Source of the DNA: Branchiostoma floridae
Lineage: Eukaryota > Chordata > Leptocardii > Amphioxiformes > Branchiostomatidae
Length of the DNA stretch: 60,730 nucleotides
NCBI RefSeq assembly: GCF_000003815.2
Contig: NC_049986.1
Coordinates: 9,659,514 to 9,720,243, forward strand
Reading direction: 5' to 3'
Each line of letters begins with the position of its first letter. Positions within the stretch are counted from its first letter, which is position 1. The position numbers and the translations under genes were made by a program. Below the pieces are notes generated by a model. The model saw nothing but the letters and a program-made list of their open reading frames with translations, ran no database searches and was not told the origin of the DNA. This document shows positions 31,964 to 44,024 of this stretch, piece by piece.

Positions 31964-34079
31964 GGTTCAGACGTTTTTCCTAAAAAGCAATACGTTGGTG
32001 ACCAATAATAATAGACTCTCTTAAGCGTCATACATATACAAATAGGAACTCCACTATGCTTCTGCAACATGTACAGTCTATATGAAGTGATTTCTGACCT
32101 ACATTTACTGACAATGAAAAGGTCAATAACAGGTCAGTCTAATCTTTCATCCGTAAAAGTAACATAGTTTTAGCCTTGAAATACGCAATAATACAAATAA
32201 GCCACCATACCAGAAAGATAAGCGTGAATATTAAATTGAAGTAAATAGTCACTGAAAGTTCGAAATTATGAATTATCTCACAAATTATTTGAATGTTGTC
32301 TGGCTGATAGAGAGTTTAGGCTATATAAAGTGATTTCTTACCTACATTTACTGACAATGGAAAGGTCAATCACAGGTGAGCCCGGTCTTTTATCCTTGAA
32401 ATTAACATATTTACTTACTCAACATAGTTTCAGCCTTGAAATACACAATAGTACCAAAAAGTCACCATACTTGAAAGACGAGCATGTTTAAAGAAGTAAA
32501 AGTAAGACAAACCAAAGAAGACAGGGCGAATGTTTCCTTTCTTTCAAATTGTGTAGAATGAGTCGTCTGCATCTCTATCTGGTTTGAACCGGTCTGTAGG
32601 GTGATGTCATCCATCAGTTCTGCGGAACAAAGGTGTTTCTCTATCCGTGGCATGTGCCGCCATTTTTATTTGTATCCACACACAATTCAACTGAAGATCA
32701 TGATACTTTCAAACTGCAGTGACCCCATCAACACTTACTGTACAGAATTCATCTCAAGACAGTTTTATATTTGTTTTGAAGAATGTCATTGCGGTAAGAC
32801 GTGACAGCAAAATCTGCTGAAGAGTTTAATCCTCAGGCCAGTAAATCCGGTTTCGCCACTATGGGGGAGGGGGGGGGCACTGATTTTTCTACGCATTAGT
32901 TGGGAATTGCCTGAGGAAATGTACCCTCACTCTACTGTCTTTGTGGTTAGACAATCTATTTGAATAATGTCACGCTGACCTGATGTTATGGATGACCTCA
33001 TCTTGACATCACAAAGCTGATGCAAGGTGAGAGACAAAAAGGTCAGATATAAAAAGATGCATCCTCTAAGATATATGATTGACGATCTTTTACAAGCAAA
33101 AATATGGTGTAACACAGAATCATTTATTATGACAATATAATGCATAACTGTGTGATGCATATACAAGTTGTCCTATGTACCAGAATTGATCTTAATTCAT
33201 AGAAGGATTGAATTGAAGTTTATTCAAACATAATCTCTACATGGTACATATATAGACTTTGGATTAGCAATTATCCACTGCAAATTTAAGCTGATAGATA
33301 CACTCGAAGTCCTTCCAATGGTAGGCTATATATATCTCATGATAGGAACTACATGTCAATAGAGAACGAAATACATTTTGCATTACGAATGCTCGCTGTA
33401 CAGAGATACACGTAGTACCATACATGTAGGAGAGAAATATGCCCACACAAAGGAAGGCATGCTCAAATATCTGATGTCATCATGTGACCACGGTATAACA
33501 AACACATTTTTGTAATTTCGTCCACACATGTTTTAAGAAGAGAGAAGAAGCATGTTAATTATAACAAGAGCATAGCATAGTTTTTATATAATAAGTAAAA
33601 ATAGCCTACGTTTTATCTTATTCTCTTTGTATCTAATTTACTGCAGTTAGCTCCATTGAATGTTGCCATGAATATGCAATAACTTCATTATAATCTTAAA
33701 TATGACAGCTCAAAAGAAACGGCCAAATTTTTAAAAATTCCACCAAACACCGCTATAGTCTTATCTTGTAGTCTACACCAGTACACACTATTCTTAATAA
33801 TTATTTTAGCTAACATTATGTCACAAACATAAAAAGACACTATACCTCTTTGATATTCATTAATTATTATAAGGTACCCATTCAAGCATACCGCACTTTA
33901 GTTTTGTAGTTTATAATGGATTGCTGCCCCTACGGCCGGTGAGGCTATGGGACCGGTGAGGTGAGGTGAAAATGGTTCTATGAGCTCTTTCATACCTCTG
34001 TCAATCTAAATCTCGGATAATTTTGTAAACCTTTTTTGGAGGGTATCTTTCAACAAATGTTTTCTCACATAGCAGCAGC
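31964..34079. other. Intergenic region between genes D and C
   Basis: Upstream DNA of C followed by downstream DNA of D. It has two tandem copies of the upstream block (32086-32165 and 32329-32400), a segment with CTATCTGGTTTGAACCGGTC and CCGCCATTTTTATTTG (32570-32680), and then the GGGAATTGCCTGAGGAAATG block near 32905 that is inverted at 43440-43600. No exon is recognised. No poly(A) signal for gene D could be assigned. Confidence 0.5.
32120..32136. promoter_or_regulatory. Perfect DR5 (AGGTCA, 5-base spacer, AGGTCA)
   Basis: AGGTCAATAACAGGTCA lies about 160 bp upstream of the start codon of gene C. A second, imperfect DR5 (AGGTCA ATCAC AGGTGA) is at 32363-32379, and the paralogous place upstream of D has AGGTCA ATCAT AGGTAA at 43091-43107. 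DR5 is the classic arrangement for retinoic acid receptor/RXR dimers. Activity is inferred from the motif only. Confidence 0.4.
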
Positions 34080-37000
34080 TTAACACGATATACGGTAACG
34101 TTCGGTCCTAGGGTTTGTGTAGTTCACAGAGTTGTCGTTGTCCCGTTCTTGTGGTTTTCTGTCAAAGACAAAAAAGAAAAGAGAAAAAGTATTCAGGATT
34201 TTATCTCAATATATTGCACCGTGCAAAATGGGCATAACTAACGTTATGTGGTAGGATAGGGGAAGCTCTAAGCTGTAACGTTGGGTTAGTTGTTACGTTT
34301 ACATTATTACGTTTCAAGTCATAAAATTAACACTGTAAAAATAATGTCAATAAATTAGCATTGTTCACATAATGAAACATTGATTGCAAAGAATCTAAGA
34401 AAGCACTTAATTGTGGCATGATATCTCATAGTTCAGACCGGTACCCTAAGACTGCTACATTTACACACAAAACGAACAAATATACGTAATACTTTTAGTC
34501 TAGGTCCTGAGGCGTCGCCAATAAGGGTACACAAACAGATGGGTAGACAATAAGACAGACCAATACCTCTGTTTGTTTTTTCATGTAATTTACAAAGCTA
34601 AACACAACAAACCTATTCTCCACATCCGCTATAGTTTCAGGCAGGGGGACTCCAAGTGTTTCTGGGAGCAGGAAGACAGCCAAACCGCCTGCACAAGCCG
34701 CCACTCCAAACGTCACCATGGGGAGGGGCAGCCAGACATCACCCAGGAGCGACACGAAGGGAGCCGATATGCTGCCCATGCGGGAGAACGCGGTGGCCAC
34801 ACCAATGCCCATGCTCCTGTTGTAACAGAAATAATTAGTTTAAGCTTTGTCCATTAGTGGTTTACCCAAATGTTGCAAGTGTAAAATTCAAATTATTTAG
34901 CAGAAAGCTTCTGTACCATTTTCCTATATTGATTGGACACATCAGATCTACAAAATCCTTGCGTGATGATGTTTAACCTTACTTATTGCATTTGTCACAA
35001 GTATGAGATGATTATTATCGCTTACTAATTCTTGCATTTTTCTTTTTATTGTATAATAATGTCTTGTTTCGCATAATTCATAAACTACATTGCGAATGTT
35101 CCGCTTTCGTGTATTCATGTATACATTTCTAATCACAGAAAACATCGGAATGAAGAAAACAATCCCCTAAACAAATTTTATCATAAGACACTCTTACACT
35201 TCCAATGCAGATTGCAATAAAAGATTCAATGACCTTCCCCACTTATTATGTTCTAGCATTTCCTCTACATGAAAAAGATTATGACACACTCAGAGAAAAT
35301 ATTGGACATAAGCAACCCACCTTACTACAGTCGGGAACACCTCTGGTGAGTATGCAATAAAACAGTTGAAAGTAAGGCCGATGGCAGCTCTGCCCACCAA
35401 GGCAAAATTACGAGAAACGGTCGGTAGTTCTGTAACAGAATGAACAAATCACATGTAAAAACGTCTTCAAAACAAATTCCCCAGGGAATACTCAGATGAC
35501 ACAACTGCGCAAGCCTGTAAAAATTTCACACATGCCTACGAAATTTTGTGAATTCTTGTCAAACGGTCGCACACTATATCATTAGGCTGACCCCTGAGGC
35601 GTCGCCAAAAATCTCATGATCAGGTTACACCCCCAGGAGGGTAAATGGCGCCATTTTGATGACGTAGGATTTACCAGATGAAAGAACACATTCACTGTAG
35701 AATATTCACATGTCTTAAAAGGGACAGACAGACGGATAGAGGAATAGCGATGGACAGAAACGGCGAAAGAAAGATGGCAAACAATTTATTATGTAAAAAA
35801 ATACCCATTGTGGCCGCTGACACCAGACAACCTGTCCCTGCCATCAGTGCGGACCCTGCTATGACTGGTTTCCTGCCCCATCTCTCCATGCCCGCCCACC
35901 CTAGGATAGCCAGTCCGATTTCAAGAGCTGCACCCAGTGCAAAGTTGACGTACGGGTCCCCGGCTAGATCTGTCGTCCCGACAATTAGGCCAAAATAGAC
36001 TCCTGATATAAACATCCTATATGTTTTTGGAATGAACATGGCAGATGCTCAATTTCTATAGGTATCATACACACACATGCACAGACACTCAAATCATACT
36101 AGCAGAAATAATGCATACACTAGAAAGCTATAATCATGGGCTTAAAGAGTAAGGAAATACACAATGAGAATATTTGATAAGGTCCTTACCATACAAAGCA
36201 CATTGTCAATGTGATTTTGCGCATCCGAGGAGTTCGCACGAGGTCAATCATTGTGATTGTGAACTTCTTTGTGTTCTCGTTGGATTCAGCTGACTTCACG
36301 AGAAGATGCGAGACTTCGTCAGGTATGGTGACCTTGTTCATCCGGGCTGCTCTCTGAAGGACATCCTTGGCTGCCGTGAATCGATGTTTACTGACAAGCC
36401 ATCTGGGAGACTCTGGAAGTACCCTGTTTGTGATAAAGTGTGTTCGTTTAACTAAGCCAGTGCTAAAACAAAGAAGAACACAGACGGGGGACGCCATAAA
36501 CTTTTCCACCAGTCAATTGAATCACACTTCTATATGCACAAAGCCGCACCATAGAACTAGTAATTGATTGCCCGTTCTTTGAAATTTACCACATATGCAT
36601 CCCACTCCGCATGCGCACATCAAACGGGGAAGTGGCTTATTGTTATTAGAAAAACACTTACCACCAATAGCATAGGAGTGGGTACATTATCAATGCTTGG
36701 ACGAGCTGTAGGTTCCGCCATGTTCGGAGAAAGTAAGCCAGTACAGAAAGGATGAAGAATCCTATCGCGAAAGTCAAGCTTACAGCCATGCCGACTGCAT
36801 TCCGCTTGGAAGGCCCGACAACTTCTAGGGCTGTGTGAGGCAAGATCAAAGGGAACATTTACAATAACTTCATAATCTTCATAAAATGAGAGTTGGGTTG
36901 AGTCATTCAAAANNNNNNNNNNNNNNNNNNNNNNNNNNNNNNNNNNNNNNNNNNNNNNNNNNNNNNNNNNNNNNNNNNNNNNNNNNNNNNNNNNNNNNNN

Positions 37001-40000
37001 NNNNNNNNNNNNCCAACCAGCCACCCACCCAACTAACCATCCAACCAAACAACTAGCCAAAGCAGCAAACCTGCCAGCCATCCAGCCACCCACCCAACTA
37101 GCCAACCAACCAAACAACCAACCAAACCAACAAACCTGCCAGTCAACCAGCCACCCACCCAACTAACCAACCAACCAAACCAACAAACCTGCCAGCCAAC
37201 CAGCCAGCCACCCAACTAACCAACTAAACAACTAACCAAACCAACAAACCTGCCAGCCAACCAGCCACCCACCCAACTAACCAACCAAACAAACAACTAC
37301 AAACCAACAAACCTGCCAGCCAACCAGCCACCCACCCAACTAACCAACCAAACAAACAACTAACCAAACCAACAAACCTGCCAGCCAACCAGCCACCCAC
37401 CCAACTAACCAACCAAACAAACAACTAACCAAACCAACAAACCTGCCAGCTAACCAGCCACCCACCCAACTAACCAACCAACCAAACAACTAACCAAACC
37501 AACAAACCTGCCAGCCAACCAGCCACCCACCCAACTAACCAACCAACCAACCAACCAACCAAACCAACAAACCTGCCAAACAACCAGCCAGTTAGCCAGC
37601 CAGCCAGCCAGCTTAACAACCAACCAACCAACCAGCCAACCAAACAACCAACCAACCAACCAAGCAACCAACCAATCAACCAACCAACCAACCAACCTGA
37701 CAACCAACCAACCAACCAACCAAACAACCAAACAACCAAACCAACCAACCAACCAACCAACCAACCACCAACCAATCAACCAACCAACCAACCAACCAAC
37801 CAACATGACAACCAACCAACCAACCAACCAACCTGACAAACAACCAACAATGAAATGTAACAATGTACAGAAAATACCCCGCATTCAAGGCAACAACACA
37901 AATGATGTATTATCAACATTACTGTACCTAGAACAAAAGCGGTGAAGAAGAGACCATTGGCAGCTGCTCCATCTAACGCACGTAGAACGATGAAGGAAAC
38001 ATAATCCGACGTGAAAGACGCTCCTGTACTCAATGCGAGNNNNNNNNNNNNNNNNNNNNNNNNNNNNNNNNNNNNNNNNNNNNNNNNNNNNNNNNNNNNN
38101 NNNNNNNNNNNNNNNNNNNNNNNNNNNNNNNNNNNNNNNNNNNNNNNNNNNNNNNNNNNNNNNNNNNNNNNNNNNNNNNNNNNNNNNNNNNNNNNNNNNN
38201 NNNNNNNNNNNNNNNNNNNNNNNNNNNNNNCTACCCCCCCCCCCCATACACAACTACTGAGAATAGCACTGGGAAAGCTGTAGGATATCTATCAAAACGT
38301 TGGTAGGCAGAGAGCATTGGCAGTGTTGGTTAGGTGATATCAAGTGACAATTTTAGCGAGCTGTCAATCTTTTTTTCATTACACAGGGCATACATGTAAG
38401 CAAAAAATATCAATCTCGGTCAATTTTAAAAACTGAGGAACAAAGTTTGTTGACATTGTGACGAAGACTTTGATGACATCTGATCTGGAGTTATATATAC
38501 AGGGATCATTGTATAACAAATATGTTTTATCAATAGTGATAACTTTTGACGAGTAGACCTACATATGTCAAGAGTTATTTCATAGTCCACTGTCTGTATA
38601 GTAGATAATACCAAAAGCAACACTAGCTGAGGTGAAGAAAGTTTAGCGTGACTGCAACGAAGTTATCTAGAAGACAAACCTGTCCGAAATGATGCCGAAG
38701 AAAATTCCACCAACGCCCACCCCCGCCATGAAAGTGCTCTGACCAAGTCCCTTCAACCAGGATCGCCAGCAAACTAGGTCGTACTGAGTAGTAAAATTGT
38801 GGTAAAATTGTAAATTAGTTAAGTCACTCCTATTAACAAACCTGAGACATGGATGTGTACACAGCTTGACATAGTTTCAACAGAATTTAAGACTCATTAC
38901 ATATATGAACACAAATGTGTCGAACTCAAATGTGACATATTCAAAACTTTATTAAGAGTCATTGCAGGAGAAAACCAGACCAAGTATTTAATATAAAGAT
39001 GGGGGTCGGCCAAATCAACTCAAACTTTTTATGTGTGATAGGTATGGGGAACTATGAACAGCCATATGATTAAAACCCTCCAGCTATTTTCCGTTATGGC
39101 GTTGTGGGGCCCCCTCTGAGACCCTCCAAAATCAAACTATTGATGACTGAAAATTACTGAAATTGCGATGGCTATTCTGATACTTCTGATTAAGATATGA
39201 CAAAAGTTTTATATTCCCATATTTCATGTGTTCTTAAGTTTTACTGATAAAAATTTGAAGATGAAGTATTGAAATTAAGAGGGTGTTACAGGGGGTTACC
39301 AGAACCAATGAAAACACGATTTTCAACTCTCTGCATTTCTGTGATCTTTAAGGGGCTTGTTCTCCGACAACCAGCAATTTAAATGAATGGTTTTACCTTT
39401 ACTGGAGAGAGGAATATCTACTAATTGAAAATCAAGCGTCGTCTAATTGGGCCATGTATACCACGAGCCGTGAGCGGGGGGTCTTTATGGGGATTTTCCA
39501 GGTTTTTCACTATGTTAAAACAGGTAATAACTGCTCACTACGGGGTAACGGACGGTAACATTTTGGTGTCCCTGTGTAGGATCACTGCTTAATTGTCAAA
39601 AATGCTATAACTAATTGCAAGTAATTATTGGTGGTCTGTATGGGGGATATAAAGCTACTTAAAAATGAATTATGCAGGTTTTACCCGCATTTGTTGCTCT
39701 GTAAGTCCTCAAATAGTACATTCCTTACAGAATCATAATGATTATGTATTTACCATGTGGTGCTTAATGAAAGAGGCTCTGCATGGGGGTTATCAGGTCT
39801 CCACGCACATGATGTACTCAAACCGTCATTGTATCAGAAATCTTTGGCAGAAGCGAGAAGAACTGGGTCAGCAATCTTCTGCGCATACTTTGCATGTGAG
39901 ATAGGTGGGTTGGTGAATTATGAATTAAGAGCCATCGAATTAAAAGTCCCATGTTCTTTTTAGTATGGAATATGGATCGCAATGGCTGCAGTAATTACGA

Positions 40001-42640
40001 AGGGCGATGAAGGCAAGAATGTGGAGTGTTTTTTCCACATTTTCAACAATTATCGACAGGACTGGTCAGCTGTCTCTGCTATTCTGCAAAGTGTACTTCA
40101 TACCGTCAAGTCCGAGAATCTTTTACTAATAAAAGTGTTTTTGAGAAATTGCAGGGTGTTACCACTGTGCTCCGCTGATTTTGTCTCGGTCAGAAAACTA
40201 GAATATAAGTTCTGTGCTTCGACTTCTCAGACCCTCGCTCAGGAGGCAAGGACATTTGTGACCGCAAGATAGCATCAATAAAGACTCACATAAGACGGTA
40301 CGTCAATGAAAAACATCGATGTCTTGACCGCTGAATACATAAAAGAAACGTGGGGGGTCCCATGGAGGCATAGATGACTGTAGAATTGCGGTGGCACAAA
40401 CAGGTGAAGCAAGCTAAGAGCAGTGCAGGGCAAAAATGGGAAGATGTCAAGTCATAGAACAATTTCTTGTTTGTAACTGATTGAGACATGTTGGGGTTGG
40501 AGAAGTAGTGAACTTTGCCACAGTGCCACAGATACATAACCTTCCAACCCTGACACAGCACCGTTTGGTACCCCACAGTCACAAACGAGTCACATCACAA
40601 CATCGGCAGTTGGTCAAAGTCAGCGCTGTTCTGCTGCCCTGAGCCAGGATATGTGACAGCCTTCAGCTCAGCCAACAAGCTAGAAGACGTTGGAGAACAC
40701 TTTAAAGAACTGGAGCGGGAGTCCAACGTTACATGCATTGTACAACAGAATACACAAGCAGTGGGCTCAAGCTGTGACTGGTATAGCTCATGGCTAGGGG
40801 TGGGTGGGTACCGGTACGGAAAATTCAGTTCCAGGTCCGGCTCAGGTCCAGAGGATCAGGTCTAGGTTTGGACCTGAACCTGGACCTGATTCATTATGTG
40901 AAAACTTGTGAATGGACGATACGCAAGACAATGGTCCATTTTGCTGCAAAAAAATCTGTAATAGCTAAAAGTCTTTGTTAGGGTCATGTTTCTATGTTGT
41001 AGATTGCCTATCATAGTATGCGGTCACTCATGTGGCCTGCAGTGCAGTAAATAGTATGTGGAGTATACTGATAACCCCCATGTAGATCCTTTTTCATTAT
41101 GTATCACATAGGGAAAGCACACTTTGTAAGGGACCTAAACTGACGTCTTAGAGATACTGAGATGTGTAAAAGCAGCTTAATTCCATTTCACATATCCTTA
41201 TATGCCCCATACAAAGCCCAAATGAATAGCAGTAAATAGGTATAGCTTTTTTTTTGACAGTTAAGAATTGTTCCTATACAGAAACACAAATAAATGACAT
41301 AACTTAACCCATGTTGAGCACTTACAGATCAACAAATGCGGGTAAAACCAGCATAATTCATTTTCAAGTAGCCTTATATCCCCCATACAGAGCCCCAATA
41401 ATTACTTGCAATTAGTTGAAGCATTTTTGACAATTAAGCAGTGATCCTACACAGGGACACCAAAAAGTTGCCGTCCATTACCCCGTAGTGAGCAGTTATT
41501 ACCTGTTTTAACATAGTGAAAAACCTGGAAAATCCCCATAAAGACCCCCCGCTCACGGCTCGTGGTATACATGGCCCAATTAGACGACGCTTGATTTTCA
41601 ATTAGTAGATATTCCTCTCTCCAGTAAAGGTAAAACCATTCATTTAAATTGCTGGTTGTCGGAGAACAAGCCCCTTAAAGATCACAGAAATGCAGAGAGT
41701 TGAAAATCGTGTTTTCATTGGTTCTGGTAACCCCCTGTAACACCCTCTTAATTTCAATACTTCATCTTCAAATTTTTATCAGTAAAACTTAAGAACACAT
41801 GAAATATGGGAATATAAAACTTTTTGTCATATCTTAATCAGAAGTATCAGAATAGCCATCGCAATTTCAGTAATTTTCAGTCATCGATAGTTTGATTTTG
41901 GAGGGTCTCAGAGGGGGGCCTCACAACGCCATAACAGAAAATAGCTGGAGGGTTTTAATCATATGGCTGTTCATAGTTCCCCATACCTATCACACATAAA
42001 AAGTTTGAGTTGATTTGGCCGACCCCCATCTTCCGACCTCTGCCTGGTTTTCTCCTGCAATGACTCTTAAATTTGTATTTGTTGCCCTGGGACCAAGTAT
42101 TCAATATAGATATAGGACAACACTTACGAAAGAGCTTAGGTATACGTTTTTAATTCGTATCCTTTTATACAAAAGGTTATATTCCTAAACCTGTACAAGT
42201 TACAATTCTTTAGAAAATGCACTTGTTCATCTATTATGTCATTATATTGCATATCACAATAACATACTCACCTCTGTGACGATGGTACTCTGGTAAATGG
42301 TCCTGTCATACTCCCAGCCATGGGTACATGATGTAGTTCCATTACTCGATGTCGCCGTTCCATTTGAGTTTTTGTACATCAAACACGAGCTGTATTTCCA
42401 GGTGCCGCCGATATTTTCCAAGGGGATACTCAGATTATACCCCTCGGTGCTGTAGCGATGTCCGACCGAAGAAGTGTTTCCAAAGACGCGGCAATGGTGT
42501 TCCGGTGTCGCTGCCAAGAACGTCATTGCAACTAAAGTCAGTCCGACGGTCGGACCGACCAAGATGGCAAGCAGAGAGGTGAACTTTTGAAACCTTCCGA
42601 ACTCCCCAAGGTGTTTTCTCAGCAGATCGTCCCATTCCAT
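34080..42640 (-). CDS. SLC22-family organic ion transporter, gene D (short C-terminus; exon 3 partly in gap)
   Basis: Exons on the minus strand: 42272-42640, 38680-38783, 37928 to at least 38039 (5' part hidden in the 38040-38230 gap), 36662-36830, 36190-36423, 35805-36016, 35321-35429, 34613-34816 and 34080-34158. If exon 3 has the usual 155 bases the protein is 544 aa. All SLC22 marks are present: [45 protein letters not shown] and [12 protein letters not shown]. Exon 5 has two extra codons. Exon 8 is two codons shorter, with a weak donor (GTTTGT). Exon 9 stops after only 25 codons (ending ERYRISC), dropping the conserved basic and YQTARDGG tail of B, C and E. The frame is otherwise open, so it may still work. 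Intron 1 is enlarged by a 3.1-kb transposon and intron 3 by a minisatellite. Confidence 0.86.
36913..37012. other. Assembly gap, 100 N
   Basis: Exactly 100 N, the usual placeholder for a gap of unknown length. It abuts a CCAA-rich minisatellite, which explains the failure to assemble. Confidence 0.95.
37013..37850. repeat. CCAA-rich minisatellite in intron 3 of gene D
   Basis: Long units of about 50-66 bp, each containing ACAAACCTGCCAGCCAACC, CAGCCACCCACCCAACTAAC and CAACCAAAC stretches, give way after about 37540 to simple (CCAA)n with CAAA and CCAG variants. About 840 bp are visible and the left end is cut by the gap, so the true length is larger. The minus-strand frames through it (repeats of Trp-Leu-Val-Gly) are composition artefacts. 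Genes C and E have no such array in this intron. Confidence 0.9.
38040..38230. other. Assembly gap, 191 N, hiding part of exon 3 of gene D
   Basis: The gap begins within the coding sequence just after an ACTCAATGCGAG word that corresponds to the LALSTG region of exon 3. By comparison with C and E, 43 coding bases and the splice acceptor should lie in its first part. A poly-C tract follows at once. Confidence 0.9.
38952..42070. mobile_element. TTAA-flanked DNA transposon with about 750-bp inverted repeats, intron 1 of gene D
   Basis: TTAA at 38952-38955 and 42067-42070 bounds a 3111-bp element whose ends read GAGTCATTGCAGGAG and its complement. Inverted repeats run about 38956-39712 and 41313-42066, nearly identical by eye (for example GGGGGTCGGCCAAATCAACT and TTTTACCCGCATTTGTTG). 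Genes C and E have uninterrupted intron sequence here with a single TTAA (CAAAATTTAACTACATG). TTAA duplication is shared by piggyBac and Kolobok superfamilies. The interior contains a broken transposase-like frame (39982-40800) and a GGTCC-rich repeat at 40790-40990. Confidence 0.85.
39982..40800 (+). pseudogene. Decayed transposase-like gene inside the TTAA element
   Basis: The first frame gives 96 codons with [18 protein letters not shown]. Reading on across a one-base shift recovers [15 protein letters not shown] and then [19 protein letters not shown] before a stop. Further pieces include [17 protein letters not shown] and, near 40650, [20 protein letters not shown], which looks like the remains of a C2H2-type finger. 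The order and the Cys/His-rich motif suggest a transposase-type protein of RNase H fold. I recall similar motifs in transposon-encoded proteins of marine invertebrates, but I cannot name the family. Several frameshifts and stops make it inactive. Confidence 0.55.
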
Positions 42641-43057
42641 GGTGTATTGATGGCTGTTAGGGTCGAGACGTTTTTCTTAAAGCAATACTTTGTTGACCAG
42701 AAGACTCTCTTAAGCGTCGTCCATGTACAAATAGGAACACAACTATGCTACTGCAAAATGTACAAACAAGAACTTAATATCTATACTACTGCACAATGCA
42801 TATGGTGCAATTGCAGCATTGGCTCAAATTACCTTGTCCTCTTTGTCGGAAAAGGGCGTACAGATCCGCCTCCATAATTTACATCAAAAAGGGCATCTAG
42901 GGGTTATTAACCTTACCAGATTGGCTCTGACATACCAATAGACTCTCATTCCGTTAGGAGAAACTTGAAGTTATTAGTCAATGAAAGTTATTAGGAATTA
43001 TGATTTATCTCACAAATTGAATATTATCTGTCTGGGGGAGAGTTTAGGCTATGCAAA

Positions 43058-43380
43058 GTGATTTCTGACCTATATTTACTGACAATGGAAAGGTCAATCA
43101 TAGGTAAGCCTATCATCCTTAAAATTAACATAGTTTTTAGTCTTGAAATACGCAACAAGTTGCCATACTTGAAAGATAAGCGTAAGGAAAAGTAAGTCAA
43201 ACAAGACAGGGCGAATGTTTCTTTTCTTTCAAGTTGTGTATACCGAGTCGTCTGCACCTCTATCTGGTTAAAACCGGTCTGTAGGGTGAAGTCATCCATC
43301 AGTCCTGCGGAACAAAGGTGTTTCTCTATCCGTGGCATGTGCCGCCATTTTTATTTGTATCCACACACAATTCAACTGTT
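43058..43380. promoter_or_regulatory. Upstream block of gene D
   Basis: Collinear with the block upstream of gene C: GTGATTTCTGACCTATATTT, then AGGTCA ATCAT AGGTAA (43091-43107), then CTATCTGGTTAAAACCGGTC and CCGCCATTTTTATTTG (to about 43360). About 0.4-0.7 kb upstream of the start codon. It ends where the inverted segment begins. Confidence 0.35.
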
Positions 43381-43803
43381 GACCATGTTTTTGCTAGTCA
43401 AGAAAAACGTCCATCATATAGATTTTAAATGATGCATCTTTGTATATTTGACACTCACCATTGCATCAGCTTTGTGATCTTAAGAGGAGGTCATCCATAA
43501 CATCAGGTCAGCGTGACCTTATTTAAATAGATTGTCTAACCACAAAGACAGTAAAGTGAGGGTACGTTTCCTCAGGCAATCCCCAACTGATGCGTACAAA
43601 CATACCCCCCCCCCCCGCCCATAGTGACAAAACCGGATTTACTAGCCTGAGGATTTAACTCTTCATCACATTTTGCTGTCACGTCTTACCACAATGAGAT
43701 TCTTTAACACAAATATAAAACTGCCACAAATATAAAACTGCTTAGGAGATGAATTCTGTACAGTAAGTTGTTGGTGGGTCACTGCAGTTTGGAAATATGT
43801 AAA
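43381..43803. other. Inverted segment relative to the paralogous flanks
   Basis: Read left to right this segment is the reverse complement of 32695-33120. Here the order is GCATCAGCTTTGTGATCTTA, TTAGACAATC complement, CTCAGGCAATCCCCAACTGA, poly-C, AACCGGATTTACTAGCCTGA and CACTGCAGTTTGGAA. Upstream of C the same words occur in the opposite order and orientation. Normal order resumes at 43804 with the GACAATATGATACATAATTG stretch. Confidence 0.7.
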
Positions 43804-43857
43804 ATTGAATCAATTATCGTGACAATATGATACATAATTGTATGATGCATATACATG

Positions 43858-44024
43858 CAGACGAGGACGCCAAGCTACCTCCTATTTAAAGTACATTCAA
43901 CAGTTCCTAGGAGATTACAATGACCAGATCACCGCAAAGCAAATTCGTCATCTAGCTGCCGACAGAAGGTCTTGGAAGAAACTTACAGTCGCCTGCGCCG
44001 CAGCCGACCGATGATGATGATGAT
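43858..44024 (+). mobile_element. 5'-truncated RTE-like LINE end
   Basis: A short frame reads YLKYIQQFLGDYNDQI then HLAADRRSWKKLTVACAAAD and stop, followed at once by (GAT)n. A tail of TGATGATGATG directly after an ADRRSWK-type C-terminus is characteristic of RTE-clade elements. The paralogous flank of gene D (33150) shows the uninterrupted site GATGCATATACAAGTTGTCC. About 167 bp were inserted. Confidence 0.7.

Noticed and set aside
37033-37888. Minus-strand frames of up to about 144 codons rich in Trp-Leu-Val-Gly repeats
   Set aside because: They are read-through of the CCAA-rich minisatellite, occur in all minus frames, and lie in an intron of gene D.
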